Source: Tupaia tana (Eukaryota; Chordata; Mammalia; Scandentia; Tupaiidae). Taken from it: a stretch of DNA of 64,000 nt. Both the position numbers and the translations under genes were made by a program. Shown here piece after piece: positions 46,081 through 58,378 of the stretch; position 1 is the stretch's first letter, and the number at the start of each line of letters is the position of its first letter. The notes under the pieces were generated by a model, which was not told the origin of the DNA, did not search any database, and worked only from the letters and a program-made list of their open reading frames with translations. The stretch spans positions 190,251,639 to 190,315,638 of the forward strand of contig JAKSZU010000003.1 of assembly GCA_026018925.1 (NCBI GenBank). The letters are read 5' to 3'.

Positions 46081-46760
46081 TACCAAATTTTGGAGTAACT
46101 GGAAAGAATAACTAATATGCCTTAGGTGAATTCAAAATCAACTAATAAGTTAATGAATTCAATCCAAGAAAACTTAATAGCCATAAATAAAGGTCCTGCA
46201 AAGTAGGTTAACTAGAATATCAACTGTACAGAGGCAGGAAAAGATTGCCTAAAAAGGCACTAAAATAATTCATCTCTAAGGACTTAAACGGTATCATGTG
46301 GTTCTCAGAAAAGCTGGTCCAATATTCGGGTGTTAGATAAAAGAACAGAACGGTACTAGAACAAAGGATGGGCTGAGTGCCCCTAAATGTTCACTTCCAG
46401 CTTATATCCTTTAAGTACAATGAGAAAACAAGAGAGAATTCGGAGAAAGTGGTCATCCTACATTATGGATGACATAACTGGGGATAGAAAGCTAAAGTCA
46501 CTCTATATAATGGATGAAATAACTGGAGATATAAAAAGAGGTCCTGGAAGTTACCACCATGACTGTGGCTAAGTGTTTTGGTGCTGAGAGTAAAAAAGAG
46601 GACTGAGAAGAGCACAGACAGCTGCCCAAGCATGGGAGAGGGCTCCTGTCCTGGCAGTCATACCACAGGCTGCGAGGGACTTCAGGCACTCAGTGTTTTC
46701 TACCGTGAGATCCCATTAGTACGTATTAAAGATCCATCCAGCTCAGAATTTATGGTTCTA
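46081..46760. other. No gene seen; short local duplication
   Basis: ATGGATGACATAACTGGGGA near 46463 and ATGGATGAAATAACTGGAGA near 46510 form a 48-bp tandem duplication. No gene. Confidence 0.5.
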
Positions 46761-47030
46761 CTTTTTTTTTTTTTTGGGGGGGGGGGGGGTTGCTATAGGG
46801 TATGTGTGCTAGCCAGAAAGACAGAAAGAGACAGAGAGACACAAAGCGAGAAATCACACCCTGGGGGGATGGGCATGCTGCGATCCCTTCTCCTCCATTC
46901 TCCTCTCGGGATCTTGGGCACGCACGCACACGCGCCCGGCGTGAGTTTAAGCCACTGGGTCTGGGACTCGAATAGTGGATGACTACATGGGAGTCCAGTG
47001 ACATAGCCATTACACCAACCGCTGGTCCCC
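46761..47030 (-). mobile_element. SINE class A, with poly(G)
   Basis: T run directly joined to a G run (46776-46789), then TTGCTATAGGGTATG; ATG(G/A)TTCTA on both sides. Confidence 0.9.
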
Positions 47031-47039
47031 ATGATTCTA

Positions 47040-47392
47040 TCTCTGAAAAGTACACAAATGACAAATCTTTTACTACTTTAACTTTTCAGCATGTAAGACT
47101 ACAACATCTTTGAAAGAATTTCCTTTATTGGGCATTCTTTTATCTCTCAAAAGACAAGTGTTGACTGTTTTTGGATGTGAACTCAAATCTAGAAATTATT
47201 GTTTACTTTGGCATATTTTTTCTAATATTAAAGCAATCAGCATTGACATGTACATTGCTGATGGTGTATGGCATTTCACTAGTGTAGTGTGGTGCACTGT
47301 TACACTATTACAGTGGACATTCTGTCTTAATTGTCAAATTCACACATCCCACCCTGAAAAAGTCAAGTGCTAAAGACAAATATATGTATGTA
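47040..47392. other. No gene seen
   Basis: Unclassified intergenic sequence. Confidence 0.5.
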
Positions 47393-47398
47393 TAATTC

Positions 47399-47445
<47 letters not shown>

Positions 47446-47502
47446 TATATATACACACTTATATACACATATATATATATACACACACACATATATATAC
47501 AA

Positions 47503-47544
<42 letters not shown>

Positions 47545-47550
47545 TCACAT
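47393..47550. repeat. (CA)n/(TA)n compound microsatellite
   Basis: Alternating runs of CA and TA dinucleotides, about 158 bp. Confidence 0.95.
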
Positions 47551-47729
47551 GCATAGAGAATTCATGTTTGGATTTTCTTTAGTTTTATATTTATATATTT
47601 ACATATAAACCCAATAATATATAATTTATATAAAATAAATATATACGTACAGTGATTATAACAAAATACAAACACATACTATTAAAAAGGAATTTTTTTC
47701 TCTTCAAAGAATTTTATAAAACTATTCTG

Positions 47730-47989
47730 GTTTTTTTTTTTGGAGAGGTTTTTGCTATAGGGTGCATGCGCTCACCAGAAAGACAGAGAGAGACAGAGAG
47801 ACAGAAAGCGAGAAATTACCCCGAAGGGGGATGGCCACGCCACAATCCCTTTTCCTCCATTCTCCTCTCAAGATCTTGGACATGCACGCACACGAGCCCG
47901 GCGTGAGTTTAAGCCACTGTGTCCAGAACTCAAACCGAGGTCAACTGCATGGGAGTCCAACGACATAGCCATTACGCTAACTGCTGGTC
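47730..47989 (-). mobile_element. SINE class A
   Basis: TTGCTATAGGGTGCATGCGC at left, GCTAACTGCTGGTCCC at right; AACTATTCTG on both sides. Confidence 0.92.
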
Positions 47990-48130
47990 CCATTATATAA
48001 CTATTCTGAAATGTGGGGAAAATCTAATTCTAACAAATTCCAATTTAGTCTTGTTAAAGGTATGTCTTAGTACATGACAAGCCAGCTTTAAGCATAACTA
48101 CTACTTAGCTTGGATTCCAATAACTCTATT

Positions 48131-48293
48131 ATTTATTTATTTAAGAATTACTCATTTAATTTTATTTCTTCTTCTTCCAGTTGACCAGAGAGAGAGAAAG
48201 AAAGAGAAAAAAAGCCGCCAGGTCTGGGACCCAAACTGTGGTCAGCTATGTGGGAGTTCAGCACCTCAACCACCACACCACCTGCTGGCCCCC
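48131..48293 (-). mobile_element. SINE class B
   Basis: Perfect 14-bp duplication CCAATAACTCTATT at 48117-48130 and 48294-48307. Confidence 0.95.
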
Positions 48294-48440
48294 CCAATAA
48301 CTCTATTTAAACATTTGCACTCTGAGACTAACAAAACATGGAGAAATTTGTCCAACACATTGAAGTTCACTATTTCACATAACTATATAAGTTACTAACT
48401 ATAGAAGTTACTCAGGGACCCAAATTAAGAGGAAACTTTT

Positions 48441-48507
48441 TTTAAAAGAATTATTTTTATTTAACTTTACATATTAATTTATTTTAATTTCACTGGGGAG
48501 TGGAGAG

Positions 48508-48565
<58 letters not shown>

Positions 48566-48642
48566 CCAGGTGTCCAGGACTTGAACCGTAGTTGGCTATG
48601 TGGGAGTCAGTGTCCTTAACCACCATACCACCTTCTGGCTCC
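48441..48642 (-). mobile_element. SINE class B, with long (GA)n
   Basis: Perfect 14-bp duplication AAGAGGAAACTTTT at 48427-48440 and 48643-48656; (GA)n at about 48510-48559. Confidence 0.95.
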
Positions 48643-48865
48643 AAGAGGAAACTTTTCTATGGATTCTCCTAAAAGATTACCTACTATTTAAAATGTTCAC
48701 TGTTATCTCCATATTTATATCGATTTTCCTTGGAGAAACAAGAGTTAATCTTGGCATACCTTTGTGCTCAAGGATCAAACCTGTTCCGTTTTTATTACCA
48801 CACTCTCCTGTACTCAGTGGGAATATTATCTCTCAGAAAGGAAATATAGGCTCCCCCCATGAATG

Positions 48866-49028
48866 GCACACACCCGATGCAGTTATTTGGCAGGCTGGGG
48901 GCCACATAGGAGGCCTGGGTATGATTCCAAGCTCACCCTAAAAGCCAGGCATAGAGGTGTGCACTTGTGGACCCAGCTACTTGGGAGACTGAGGCAGAAG
49001 GACTGCAATACCTTCAGACTCTGTCTAA

Positions 49029-49069
<41 letters not shown>

Positions 49070-49075
49070 ACACGC
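48866..49075 (+). mobile_element. Chimeric SINE: class E head plus 7SL/Alu-like tail
   Basis: Left part has GATGCAGTTATTTGGCAGGC and GCCACATAGGAGGCCTGGGT (class E). The right part, GCCAGGCATAGAGGTGTGCA then CCCAGCTACTTGGGAGACTG and AGGCAGAAGGACTGCA, is the Alu/7SL signature. Ends TCTGTCTAAAAAA and a (CA)n tract. Confidence 0.85.
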
Positions 49076-49165
49076 ATAAAACAAACAAAACAGTAAAGGG
49101 AGTGTACATGGGTACTATATAGCTACAGTGGTTGACTACTTCTTGATTACAAAAGTGTATTGGTT

Positions 49166-49418
49166 GGGGCCAGCAGGTGATGTAGCAGTTAAGGTGCTAG
49201 ACTCTGACATGGCTGACCACAGTTCGAGTCCTTGAACTGTGAGGACCCAGAGGCTTGAAATTCAAGCTGGGAGCAAGTGCATGTGTGTACAAAATCCCAG
49301 GGGAGAATGGAAGAGAAGAGACTGTGGGGTGGCCATCCCCCCTAGGGGGTGATTTCTCAGTTTCTGTCTCTCTGGCAAGTATATACACCCTATAGCAAAA
49401 ATCTCTAAAGAAAAGAAA
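49166..49418 (+). mobile_element. SINE class D
   Basis: GGGGCCAGCAGGTGATGTAG head, GTTCGAGTCC B box followed by a 16-bp insertion, tail CCTATAGCAAAAATCTC. Confidence 0.88.
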
Positions 49419-50250
49419 ACATATCAGTTAACAAATGGAATTGCAAAAAAAAGTATAAGAGAGGAGCTTGCCTAGCAGGTCTATTACTGGTCAAAAACAC
49501 TATTTTTGGCCATTTAGAGGCCTATCTAGAAGAAAATATCTGATTCTACTCCTTGCCTAAGTAATTCATTATTTTCTATATTCTTAAATAATAGATCTTG
49601 GAAGTCATCTGAATTAAGCCAAAAGGGTCTAATTTAAGAGAGTTATTAAGAAGTGTATTTATATAGAACATGCCAGTCACAAACCTACTTCCCTTCATAT
49701 TAACTATAAGCACTAGCTCGTGTCAGAGGAGTTGTGGGAATGATACAGACCAGAGTCACAAGTAGCTCTTACACATTTAGAAATCTAGTAACTTCTGATT
49801 TAAATGGTGGTTTTAGGACAAGGGAAATAATAATGACAGACTAACCATGAGAGCTCCTGGAATAAAAGCAAAAGTGCTACTAAGAAGCCACAGGTGTTTA
49901 TCATATAGAGAGGGGAAAATATGATTTGAAGGGCACAGTGACAGTTCTCTGCCTGCACTAATGGGCTAGAAGACTAAAGGTTAATAGCGGTATAAATACT
50001 ATAATTACATAATGTTGGGTTCATTTTTCTTTCAGGTTCACACACACACAAAAAAAAACCTTTTTGTCCTTGTACTTCTGGGCACTTGGAAGGTCTGTCA
50101 GCCACTGCCTTTCTCGTCACCAGAGCTCTCAGCAGGTTTACAAATGGATATGCCCAACACTGCCATCTGGTGGAAATGATAGAAATGGAAGTGATTTTGT
50201 TGCAAGTGAATTAGCCGGTTGTCTATTACTAAAGTAGGAATTAAAAATAA

Positions 50251-50279
<29 letters not shown>
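49419..50279. other. No gene seen
   Basis: Unclassified intergenic sequence; (GT)n plus a G run at 50251-50281. Confidence 0.5.
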
Positions 50280-50281
<2 letters not shown>

Positions 50282-51060
50282 AGTTGCTCATTCATAATAG
50301 CAATGAGAAATACAAAATAACAAGGAGTCAATTTAAGAAAGCTGTAGACCATCTGGGGGAAACTACAGAACCTCACTGGGGGCATTAATGACCACTTATA
50401 TAAACTGAAAGATGAAGCATGTTCCTGGGAGGAAATTCTGCTAAAGACATCAATGATCCAAATCGATCTATACATATAACAACTCAAACAAGGGGATTTT
50501 TATTTGGGAGGGAAGTCTTGGTCAAATTAAGTTCATCTGAAAGAATATTCAATTTTTGTAAAAGAATAAAGGGATACTTTCCTAATTAGATATAAAATAT
50601 ATAATAAAGTTCTAGTAACAAAGATGACATGCTAAAGATACACAATATAGAACAACTAAATAGATTTCCCATAAAAATACAAGCCTACACAAAACTACAT
50701 GAAGAATTTCCAAATAATGAGAAGACCGGCATATATAATAGCTGGTGTAAAGGGATAATGGTAATAGATTCACTCCACAGTAGTAAGTTCTAGCTGAATT
50801 AAATATATACAAATGCATTTATTAAAAAGGCCAAAATCCTAAAACAAATGATATATACTTACTTATAATGTAAAAAAATTGTCTGTGTATACATCTGAAG
50901 GCTGATGAAACTGTTAAAGAAAATAATAAAATTCTAAAATATTTGAATAAAAAAAGACACTTCTCAAAGCTCATTAAATTTATTACCTAAGATCTTTGCA
51001 GTTTAATGTAGGTAAATTTGACCTCAATTACTTTTTAAAAGTAAGACAAAATAAACTCTC
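50280..51060 (+). mobile_element. Old L1 ORF2 fragment, sense
   Basis: CATTCATAATAGCAATGAGA and the following AAATACAAAATAACAAGGAG match the L1 ORF2 pattern for primer-distal sequence. Highly decayed. Confidence 0.6.
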
Positions 51061-51085
51061 ATCATATTTCATTAAAAAGGGTATA

Positions 51086-51297
51086 TGGGTCAGCCACTGT
51101 GATGCAGTCAGTAGGGAGCATCCGCATACTACCACAGCCACATGGGAGGCCTGGGTTCAGATTCAGGGTTGAACTTAGTATGCCAGACGTGCCCATGCAC
51201 AGTGATCCTCACTGCCTGGGTGGCTGGGGAGGACTGCAACACAGCAAGACCCTCTCAAGGGTATCTGTCTCTGTCTCACATGAAAGAAAGCAACTTT
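51086..51297 (+). mobile_element. SINE class E
   Basis: GGTCAGCCACTGTGATGCAG head, CCACATGGGAGGCCTGGGTT, ends GTCTCACATGAAAGAAAGC. Confidence 0.8.
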
Positions 51298-51659
51298 AAA
51301 TGAAGTAAAAGGGTTTCAAGAAGGTAACAGTATTTCTGACTAAGGAGAACTATTCAGTTCTCTTCAGAGCGAGCATCTTAGCCCCCTCTAGTTTCTCTCA
51401 AATCACTGTGAGTAGAAAGCCCTTATTCTGCCGATAAGAAGAGCTGGCATAGAAACAAGAAGTCACTGTAGGAAAAACAAAACCGAACCATGGAAACAAA
51501 GTAGCACGATACAAGATTTAGGGGGAAAACTCATGATATTGTGCTTGTGGTTTTTCAGGAATTAAGTCATTTCACTATAGTTAGATGCCCTTTGCTCCCA
51601 GTCCCATTCCTCAATATCCCTTCTTTAAACAAATAAAAGAAACAAAGAAAAAAATTACA
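51298..51659. other. No gene seen
   Basis: Unclassified intergenic sequence. Confidence 0.5.
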
Positions 51660-52150
51660 GCATTGGAAGGTAAATGGTGAGCCAGAGAAAATAATTTGTG
51701 ACATATATAACAGAAAAATTATTAATATCCTAAATATATAGAGTGCTCAGAAATTAAGAAGAAAAATAATAGTATACGTAGAAAAGTAAGCAACACATGT
51801 GAATAGGCTTTAATAAGACATATAACTAACCAAATACAAGAAAAAAAAAGGTCACTCACTAGTAATTGAATAACTGGGATTAAATCAGTAAAATATCATA
51901 AATTATAATATTCTAACCACCACCTTGGCAATGTGCAATGTTTGGTGAGAAAACAGAAAACCTGGGCATTCTTGTATACTACTGAGATTACAAATTGGAA
52001 TCCCTCTTGGAAGGCGATTCAGGAGCACTAAAATCACTTTACTTCTGTATTTTATTTTCTAATTCAGAAATTTAAAACATACAGAAAATTATGGAAAATA
52101 TAACACTATCTGCTACTCAAATTTAACAGATGTTACAATTTTTACATTTG
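51660..52150 (+). mobile_element. Old L1 ORF2/3' fragment, sense
   Basis: Resembles L1 sequence (TATATAGAGTGCTCAGAAAT, GTCACTCACTAGTAATTG and TATACTACTGAGATTACAAA). Low identity. Confidence 0.55.
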
Positions 52151-52156
52151 TATCTT

Positions 52157-52416
52157 TTTTTGAGAGTTCTTTTTTTTTTGCTATAGGGCATGTGCGCTTG
52201 CCAGACAGACAGAGAGACAAAGAGACAGAAAGCGAGAAATCACCCCCCCCCCAGGGGGATGGCCATGCCACAATCCCTTCTCCATTCTCCTCTCAGGATC
52301 TTGGGCACGCACGCACACGCGCCTGGCGTGAGTTTAAGCCACTGGGTTCAGGACTCAAACTACAGTCAACTACATGGGAGTCCAGTGACATAGCTCTTAT
52401 TCCAACGGCTGGTCCC
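52157..52416 (-). mobile_element. SINE class A
   Basis: TTGCTATAGGGCATGTGCGC at left, CCAACGGCTGGTCCC at right. Confidence 0.9.
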
Positions 52417-52420
52417 AGAC

Positions 52421-52575
52421 TTTTTTTTTTTTCTTTTTAAAGATTTATTATCATTATTTTCCAGTTTTGGCCAGAAAGAGAGAGATAGAGAGCAAGAAGC
52501 CAGGTCCAGGACTTGAACCGTGGTCGGCCAGGCTGGAGTCCAGCTCCCTGAACTACCACGCCACCTGCCGGCCCC
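52421..52575 (-). mobile_element. SINE class B
   Basis: TTTTGGCCAGAAAGAGAGAG at left, CCACGCCACCTGCCGGCCCC at right. Confidence 0.88.
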
Positions 52576-52616
52576 CAAGATGACTTCTTAAAAAAGAAAA
52601 GCAATAGCAAAGACCC

Positions 52617-52830
52617 TAAAGGGAAGTCAGATGATGGCACAGCAGTAGAGTGGACACTCTCGAGAGGCAAGCCCATGTGGGAAGGTGCCTGGTGGGCATC
52701 CGGAGACCTGAGCATGGCAGGTATGTGCATGCACACGATCAGGGCTGGCTGGAGGCAAGGGGGGAACCGTCACATCAGATCATAGCAAGAGCGCTGTCTC
52801 TGTGGCTTACGGAAGAAATAAACATAAACT
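52617..52830 (+). mobile_element. SINE class E
   Basis: GATGATGGCACAGCAGTAGA head region, CCATGTGGGAAGGTGCCTGG, ends GGAAGAAATAAACATAAAC. Confidence 0.65.
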
Positions 52831-52844
52831 ATAAAGGAAAGATT

Positions 52845-53460
52845 GATAAATACAAGAGACTCCACCTACAAACTAAAGACAGACATATGAAAACAAAAAT
52901 TGCAGACTAGGAAACAAATAATTAGTATCCAGGTTATACATGTAAAAAGCTACTAATACATGAGCAAAAGACAAACCCAACAGGAAAAGAAATGAGCAAA
53001 GAATGTGAGCATTCAATTCAGAGACCCAAGTGGCCAACACACACAGGAAAAGATGTTCTCACAGGTAATCAGTAATGCAAACATGAGATATTATTTCATA
53101 TTCATAGGACCGGCCAATTTACAATCTGACAGTACCAAGTGTTACTGAGAATAGGGACAGATGGAGAAATAGGAATTCTGGTAACTTCTGGTGAACATGT
53201 AAATCGGTACATCTTTACTATAATGCTTTTTGCAATATTAACTGAAAGATGTGCATAACCAATGAGCTATTAATTTTATCTCTATGTAAATACCAGTCAA
53301 GAGAAACATCAGTACATGTGCTCAACAGACACCTGCTGGACACCCATTCTAGCAGTTTTTGTAATGATAAAAACTTGCTGATAACATAAATACCGCTTCA
53401 TGGGAAATGGATACATTGTGGGGTGGCCGTGCAACAGAATACTATACCAGTTTATGCGTA
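52845..53460 (+). mobile_element. Old L1 3' fragment, sense
   Basis: GATTGATAAATACAAGAGAC at the start, GATGTTCTCACAGGTAATCA in the middle and AACAGAATACTATACCAG at the end follow L1 order. It probably continues the 51660 fragment after SINEs at 52157-52830. Confidence 0.6.
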
Positions 53461-54027
53461 TTTAACTACCAGTTTGTTTTATATTAGAGGGCATGGAGAG
53501 GCAGGGATGTGAGCAGAAAAAGTTCAAACTGGGGTTGGGAAAAATACCCTTTCTTCCCAATAATATCCAGAATAACCAAACATGTGGGTAGACGTGGGGA
53601 GGGTAAGATTGTGACTGATCGCTTTTGGTAGGCGACATCTGAATCTTGTTCCAATCTCATTTCCTCTTCCCTACCTTTTAGATCTAAGTACCTCACCATA
53701 GAGTGGGACCACCAAATAAAACATGTAAACATTGTTCACACTCGGCCATGTCTTCTTAGTTTCCTTTTTTGTATAAGCATTAACTGTCCAGTTTCCTCAC
53801 CATCTGAGCCAAGTGATTTTCAAACTTTTCAAAGTTAAAAGCCTTACTCAAATAACTTTTATGAGATCCCAGCAGGTAAAACAAAAACAGTAGAAATGCT
53901 GTGGAGGCCGAGAACTGGTATCCCAATCCCTCTGAGATTTCGAACTTAGGGAGAGCTTGAACTACAAGAAAACTACTAGTTTACTTCTGAGTAAGGAAAC
54001 AAAGTTTTGTTAAATTCCTAAAGAACC
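53461..54027. other. No gene seen
   Basis: Unclassified intergenic sequence. Confidence 0.5.
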
Positions 54028-54282
54028 CTGGGTCAGCTAGTGGCATGATGGTTAAGGTGGCTGGATCCCACATGGCTGACTGCACAGTTCAAGTCCCAGA
54101 CCTGGCAACTTGCAAAATATGCCAGGCACATGTGTGTGCATGTCCAAAATCCCAAAGATTTCCCCAAATCCCAAATAACCCAGGAGAATAAAGAATGGAC
54201 TGTGGTGTGTTCATCACCCCGGGGAATTCTTTCTCACTTTCTGTCTTTCTGGTAAGTACACACACTCTCTGGCAAGTACCAA

Positions 54283-54316
<34 letters not shown>
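54028..54316 (+). mobile_element. SINE class C with (CA)n tail
   Basis: CTGGGTCAGCTAGTGGCATG head, tail CTCTCTGGCAAGTACC then (CA)n at 54286-54316. Confidence 0.82.
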
Positions 54317-54318
<2 letters not shown>

Positions 54319-54740
54319 GAACCTATACTCTAAGAATTAAACCCAATGACTTACAATTCAGGGGTATACATTAATAGAGCCAAGGCACTATAATTATGAA
54401 CAGTCTTACCAAAGACTATTTTAATAGAAATATTAAGTAATAACATTTAAAGTAAGCTTAATTGATGTATTAATTTACTGAAAGCATGTTAATTTACAGA
54501 CAAAAATCTCATGAAAATTAATGCTACAGTCCTCTAAATCATGTTACTATAGGGAATTTTGACAAAATAAGTTTTACTTGATGTCTTCAAGTCTTAGGAA
54601 TGAAGCAAAACATCATAGTAGACACAGATAAAAGTAAGTTTAAATATCCCAGGAGAAGGAGAGAAGGTATCAGACTAACATCCTAGAATAATTTCTGGAT
54701 TGTACTGGTCCTCTTCATCTCAAATACATACACAAGTATT
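54317..54740. other. No gene seen
   Basis: AT-rich unclassified sequence. Confidence 0.5.
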
Positions 54741-54881
54741 TTTTCTTTTTTAAAAAAAGAATTATTTAACTTTATTACTATTTTGGAAAAAATTTGACCA
54801 GAGAGAGAAAGATAGAAAGCTGCCAGGTCTGGAATTCAAACTGCACTTGGCCATGTGGGAGTCCACACCACCTGCTGGCCC
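54741..54881 (-). mobile_element. SINE class B, short
   Basis: ATTTGACCAGAGAGAGAAAG at left, CACACCACCTGCTGGCCCC at right; ACACAA(G/C)TATTTT on both sides. Confidence 0.85.
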
Positions 54882-55364
54882 CTACACAACTATTTTCAAT
54901 ACAGGTTAGTTATATGGAAAGAAGTCAAGAATATACTGGCTGTACAGATTTAATGACTAGATACCATACACATACACATACGGTTGTCAGACCCAATATA
55001 TACAATAAAGCAATACTATAGATTAGGTTACTAGTCAGGCACACACACAAAAAATGATTCCAAACTCTTGATTCAACTTATACATAAAAAGGAGGTTTCT
55101 TTTGTGTTCATTAGCATGGTAAATGCTCAAGAGAGAGAATAACTAAACCTAACACTAAAAGTATGCACCCTCGCCCCTGAATTAAAGCTCATCTGCCAGT
55201 TACATCTGAGCACAGAACAGTGAGCTAGTTAGCACAAGTGTTTATCAGGAGGAATAAAACTGAAACAGAAAATAAAGGAGGGGCCTCATAGCCAAGAAAG
55301 CCAGCACGAAGTGAGAAACTGTGATGCTGCCTGAAGAACAATTTTTTTTCAACTTACCTTTCTA
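54882..55364. other. No gene seen
   Basis: Unclassified intergenic sequence. Confidence 0.5.
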
Positions 55365-55594
55365 TACATTTTTTTTCTTAATTGCCAGAGGGTGTATGTG
55401 CTCATCAGAGAGAGAGAAAACACCACTCAATAGAGTGTAGTCACATCACAATCTTTTTCTCCTTCATTTTGTCAGGATTTTGGTACACCCCCTGGACACA
55501 CCCCCCAGCACATTTTTAGTCTCCATGCTGGGATCCGAACCATGGTTGGCCGTCCTGATGCACAGCACTGAACCACTACACTACAGCACAGGCT
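55365..55594 (-). mobile_element. SINE class C
   Basis: ATTGCCAGAGGGTGTATGTG at left, CACTACAGCACAGGCTC at right. Confidence 0.7.
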
Positions 55595-55612
55595 CAAAAG
55601 CAATTTAGTCTG

Positions 55613-55820
55613 GGACCAGCAGTTGGCATAATGGCTATGTCACTGGACTCCCATGTAGTTGACTGTGGTTTGCATCCTGGACCCAGTGTGTGCCCAAGAT
55701 CCTGAGAAGAGAATGGAGAAGGGACTGGCGCATGGCCATCCCCCCTGGGGGGGTGACTTCTCTCTTTATTTCTCTGTCTCTCTTCCTGGCAAGCGCATGC
55801 GCCCTATAACAAAGACCTCT

Positions 55821-55850
<30 letters not shown>
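55613..55850 (+). mobile_element. SINE class A
   Basis: AAGCAATTTA(G/A)TCTG at 55598-55612 and 55851-55865; head GGACCAGCAGTTGGCATAAT; part of the middle deleted; long poly(A). Confidence 0.94.
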
Positions 55851-55853
<3 letters not shown>

Positions 55854-56021
55854 CAATTTAATCTGTAGCTACTTGTTTTAACTCTAGATCACAACATAGC
55901 ATATACAAATCATAAAAATGGCAGGCAGGCAAACACTTACTGAGCATTTTCTTTAGGGTTTACAGAATAGTCCCCAGGTTGAACAGAAAAAAACTTAAAG
56001 CACTTTAGACTAAAATACGAC

Positions 56022-56154
56022 GATGCAGGCCCAGATGTACCCAATGCAGGTTGGCATATCAATGCACCCTGGTTGATGCTGTGTCAGTGGGGTGAGGCCA
56101 CGTGGGCGGTCTGAGTTTCTTACTCCATTGTCATCAGGACATAATGAGAATCTG

Positions 56155-56199
<45 letters not shown>

Positions 56200-56215
56200 C
56201 TCACACACACACTCA
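56022..56215 (+). mobile_element. SINE class E-like with (CA)n tail
   Basis: GAGGCCACGTGGGCGGTCTG resembles the class E block; ends in a (CA)n tract at 56158-56215. Confidence 0.5.
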
Positions 56216-56404
56216 AGGTGTTAATAATGCCCAGAAAGAACTTAGAAAAACATGTAACTTCCTAACTTAAACACATCCCCCCACACTCACTTCAGATTGT
56301 TATAATGCCCAGTAAGAACTCATAAAAATGTGTAACCTCAGAACTGCTTTGAAATTAATCATTTAAATTCCAGTCTTAATGACTACTATATTAGCATTTA
56401 AATT

Positions 56405-56665
56405 ATATTATTATGCCAGAGGGCACATATGCGCACAGGGGTGGGAGGACAGAGAGGAGGAGGAAGAAAACACCCCAGATTGGGCTAAGTCACACTGCAA
56501 TCCTCTGGCCTTCAATTCTCCATTTCATCAGGACCCGGGGCACATGTGGCATGCACCGGGCGTATCTGTCAGGATGCTGAGGCCAGGACTCAAATGCTGA
56601 TCTGTTGTGTGGGATATGGCTTCCTCTGCACAATGCTTAACCACTGTGCTTGGGGCCAATCCTAC
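56405..56665 (-). mobile_element. SINE class C
   Basis: TATGCCAGAGGGCACATATG at left, CACTGTGCTTGGGGCCAATCC at right. Confidence 0.65.
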
Positions 56666-56768
56666 AGTACCATTTGACTGTCTCACAAATACAATGGATG
56701 TTCTGCACACCTAGGGATTATCTATGTGAGAAAAGCCACAATATTCTATTTTTCACTAAATACTATTT

Positions 56769-56787
56769 TTAAAGAATTATTTAATTT

Positions 56788-56828
<41 letters not shown>

Positions 56829-56921
56829 TATTGAGAAAGCAAGCCACCAGGTCCGACTCAAACCACAGTCAGCCATGTGGGAGTCCAGTGCCCTTAAACA
56901 CCATGCCACCTGCTACCCCCT
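56769..56921 (-). mobile_element. SINE class B
   Basis: Perfect 14-bp duplication ACTAAATACTATTT at 56755-56768 and 56922-56935. Confidence 0.95.
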
Positions 56922-56935
56922 ACTAAATACTATTT

Positions 56936-57661
56936 CATATCCCAAAACATAATGTGCTCCAAAAAAAAAATCTTATCAATTGCTTTTCCTTGATACTTTA
57001 AACCAGAGTAGTTGTAAAATACAAATGAAGGCAATTTGAAAGTGGAAATGTGAATTTGAGATGTCATTTAAAAAATATAAATTCAAGATGAGAAAGAATA
57101 TTTGACTAGTGAAAGAAACTTTATGGATAGCTTTCAATTAACTTCAATGACTGAAGCTGAATAAAACTTAGCTTAACTCAGGGAATGCCCTGCCCTGGTT
57201 TGTGCATTTTCCAAGGTTTTACTAGGTGTCAGGAAAGTTATGACGTATTTCTGTTTTTCTATGAAAAAATATGTCACAACTTTCCCAACACGACCCGACA
57301 GAAAATACATTTGTTTCCTGTAAGACTAATTTGTAGGTTAGAAATAAAACTCAATATACATAATACTTATTTATACATGGCCTCAGTCTATTCAGTTTGT
57401 AGTATAAACTAGTGAGGTTCTAATTTCTAGCCCAAACCTTGTTCTAATATTATAAAAACATTTTTCTTCCAACTAAAACTACTTTTGTTATTAAAAGGCA
57501 TTTTGAAGCCTGAATAGGGAAAAAAAAAAAAAAAAAGACAGGGTATCCCAAGGAGTATGATGGCACTATCACTTTCATATTAAGACAAGTTCTAATTTTT
57601 TTCAATGACGATACAACTCCCAATGGATTTCTACTTTCAGCAATGAGTAAATTATGACACT
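56936..57661. other. No gene seen apart from a MITE
   Basis: AT-rich unclassified sequence holding the family 1 MITE at 57225. Confidence 0.5.
57225..57297. mobile_element. Palindromic MITE (family 1), divergent
   Basis: GGTGTCAGGAAAGTTATGAC at the left pairs with CACAACTTTCCCAACACGAC at the right. Same central TTTTTCTATG block as the other copies. Confidence 0.7.
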
Positions 57662-57893
57662 TAGGGCTAGTCCCTGAGCACAGTGGTCAAGGGAGCCAAA
57701 TCCTGCATGGTCAGCTGGTTAGAATCCTGGCTCTAGCAACTTGGAAAAATCCACCAAACCTATGTGCATGTGTGCCCAAATTCCTGACAGGGAGGTAAGG
57801 AGGAGAGGGGATTATATTATGAACACACTCCATTGGAGGGCACTTCTCTTTCTCTTTCTCTGGCAAGCACATATGCCCTCTGGCAATAACACA
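57662..57893 (+). mobile_element. SINE class C
   Basis: AGGGCTAGTCCCTGAGCACA head, CACACTCCATTGGAGGGC body, tail CCCTCTGGCAATAAC. Confidence 0.82.
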
Positions 57894-58362
57894 AAGTATG
57901 ACTACTCAATATGAACTGTACTCAGGGTAATGAGTTTGGAAGCACTTATTGCTTAAATTATTTTTCCTTCACAATGAATTGTAATTTAAAAAATAAAGAT
58001 CAGAATATATATGCCCCTTGATGTTTTAATATTTGCTAAATTAAATAAAATAAACCAAATAAATGGGGTATTTAAATAGGTTTACTTGTCTCTATAATTA
58101 GCAAATTTCATTTTAGCTTTAAATTTTGCTACAATTTCTTGTGAGGACCCTCTACCTGGTCTGGGAGGGGCCAACTGCATAATAAAAAGACATCAAACCA
58201 AACAAATCCCACACATCTGGAAATAAAACTTACTTGGAAAGACTTAAGGAGAAATGAGGGTTGCAGTAACTTTTCAGCATTCAGAAAATTTAATACCAAC
58301 AACTCAGAAATAAGAAACCTACATAACAATAAAACTTTAAAGATTAAAAGCAAAGTGAACAT
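57894..58362. other. No gene seen
   Basis: AT-rich unclassified sequence. Confidence 0.5.
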
Positions 58363-58378
58363 ATATGCCATTAATCTT

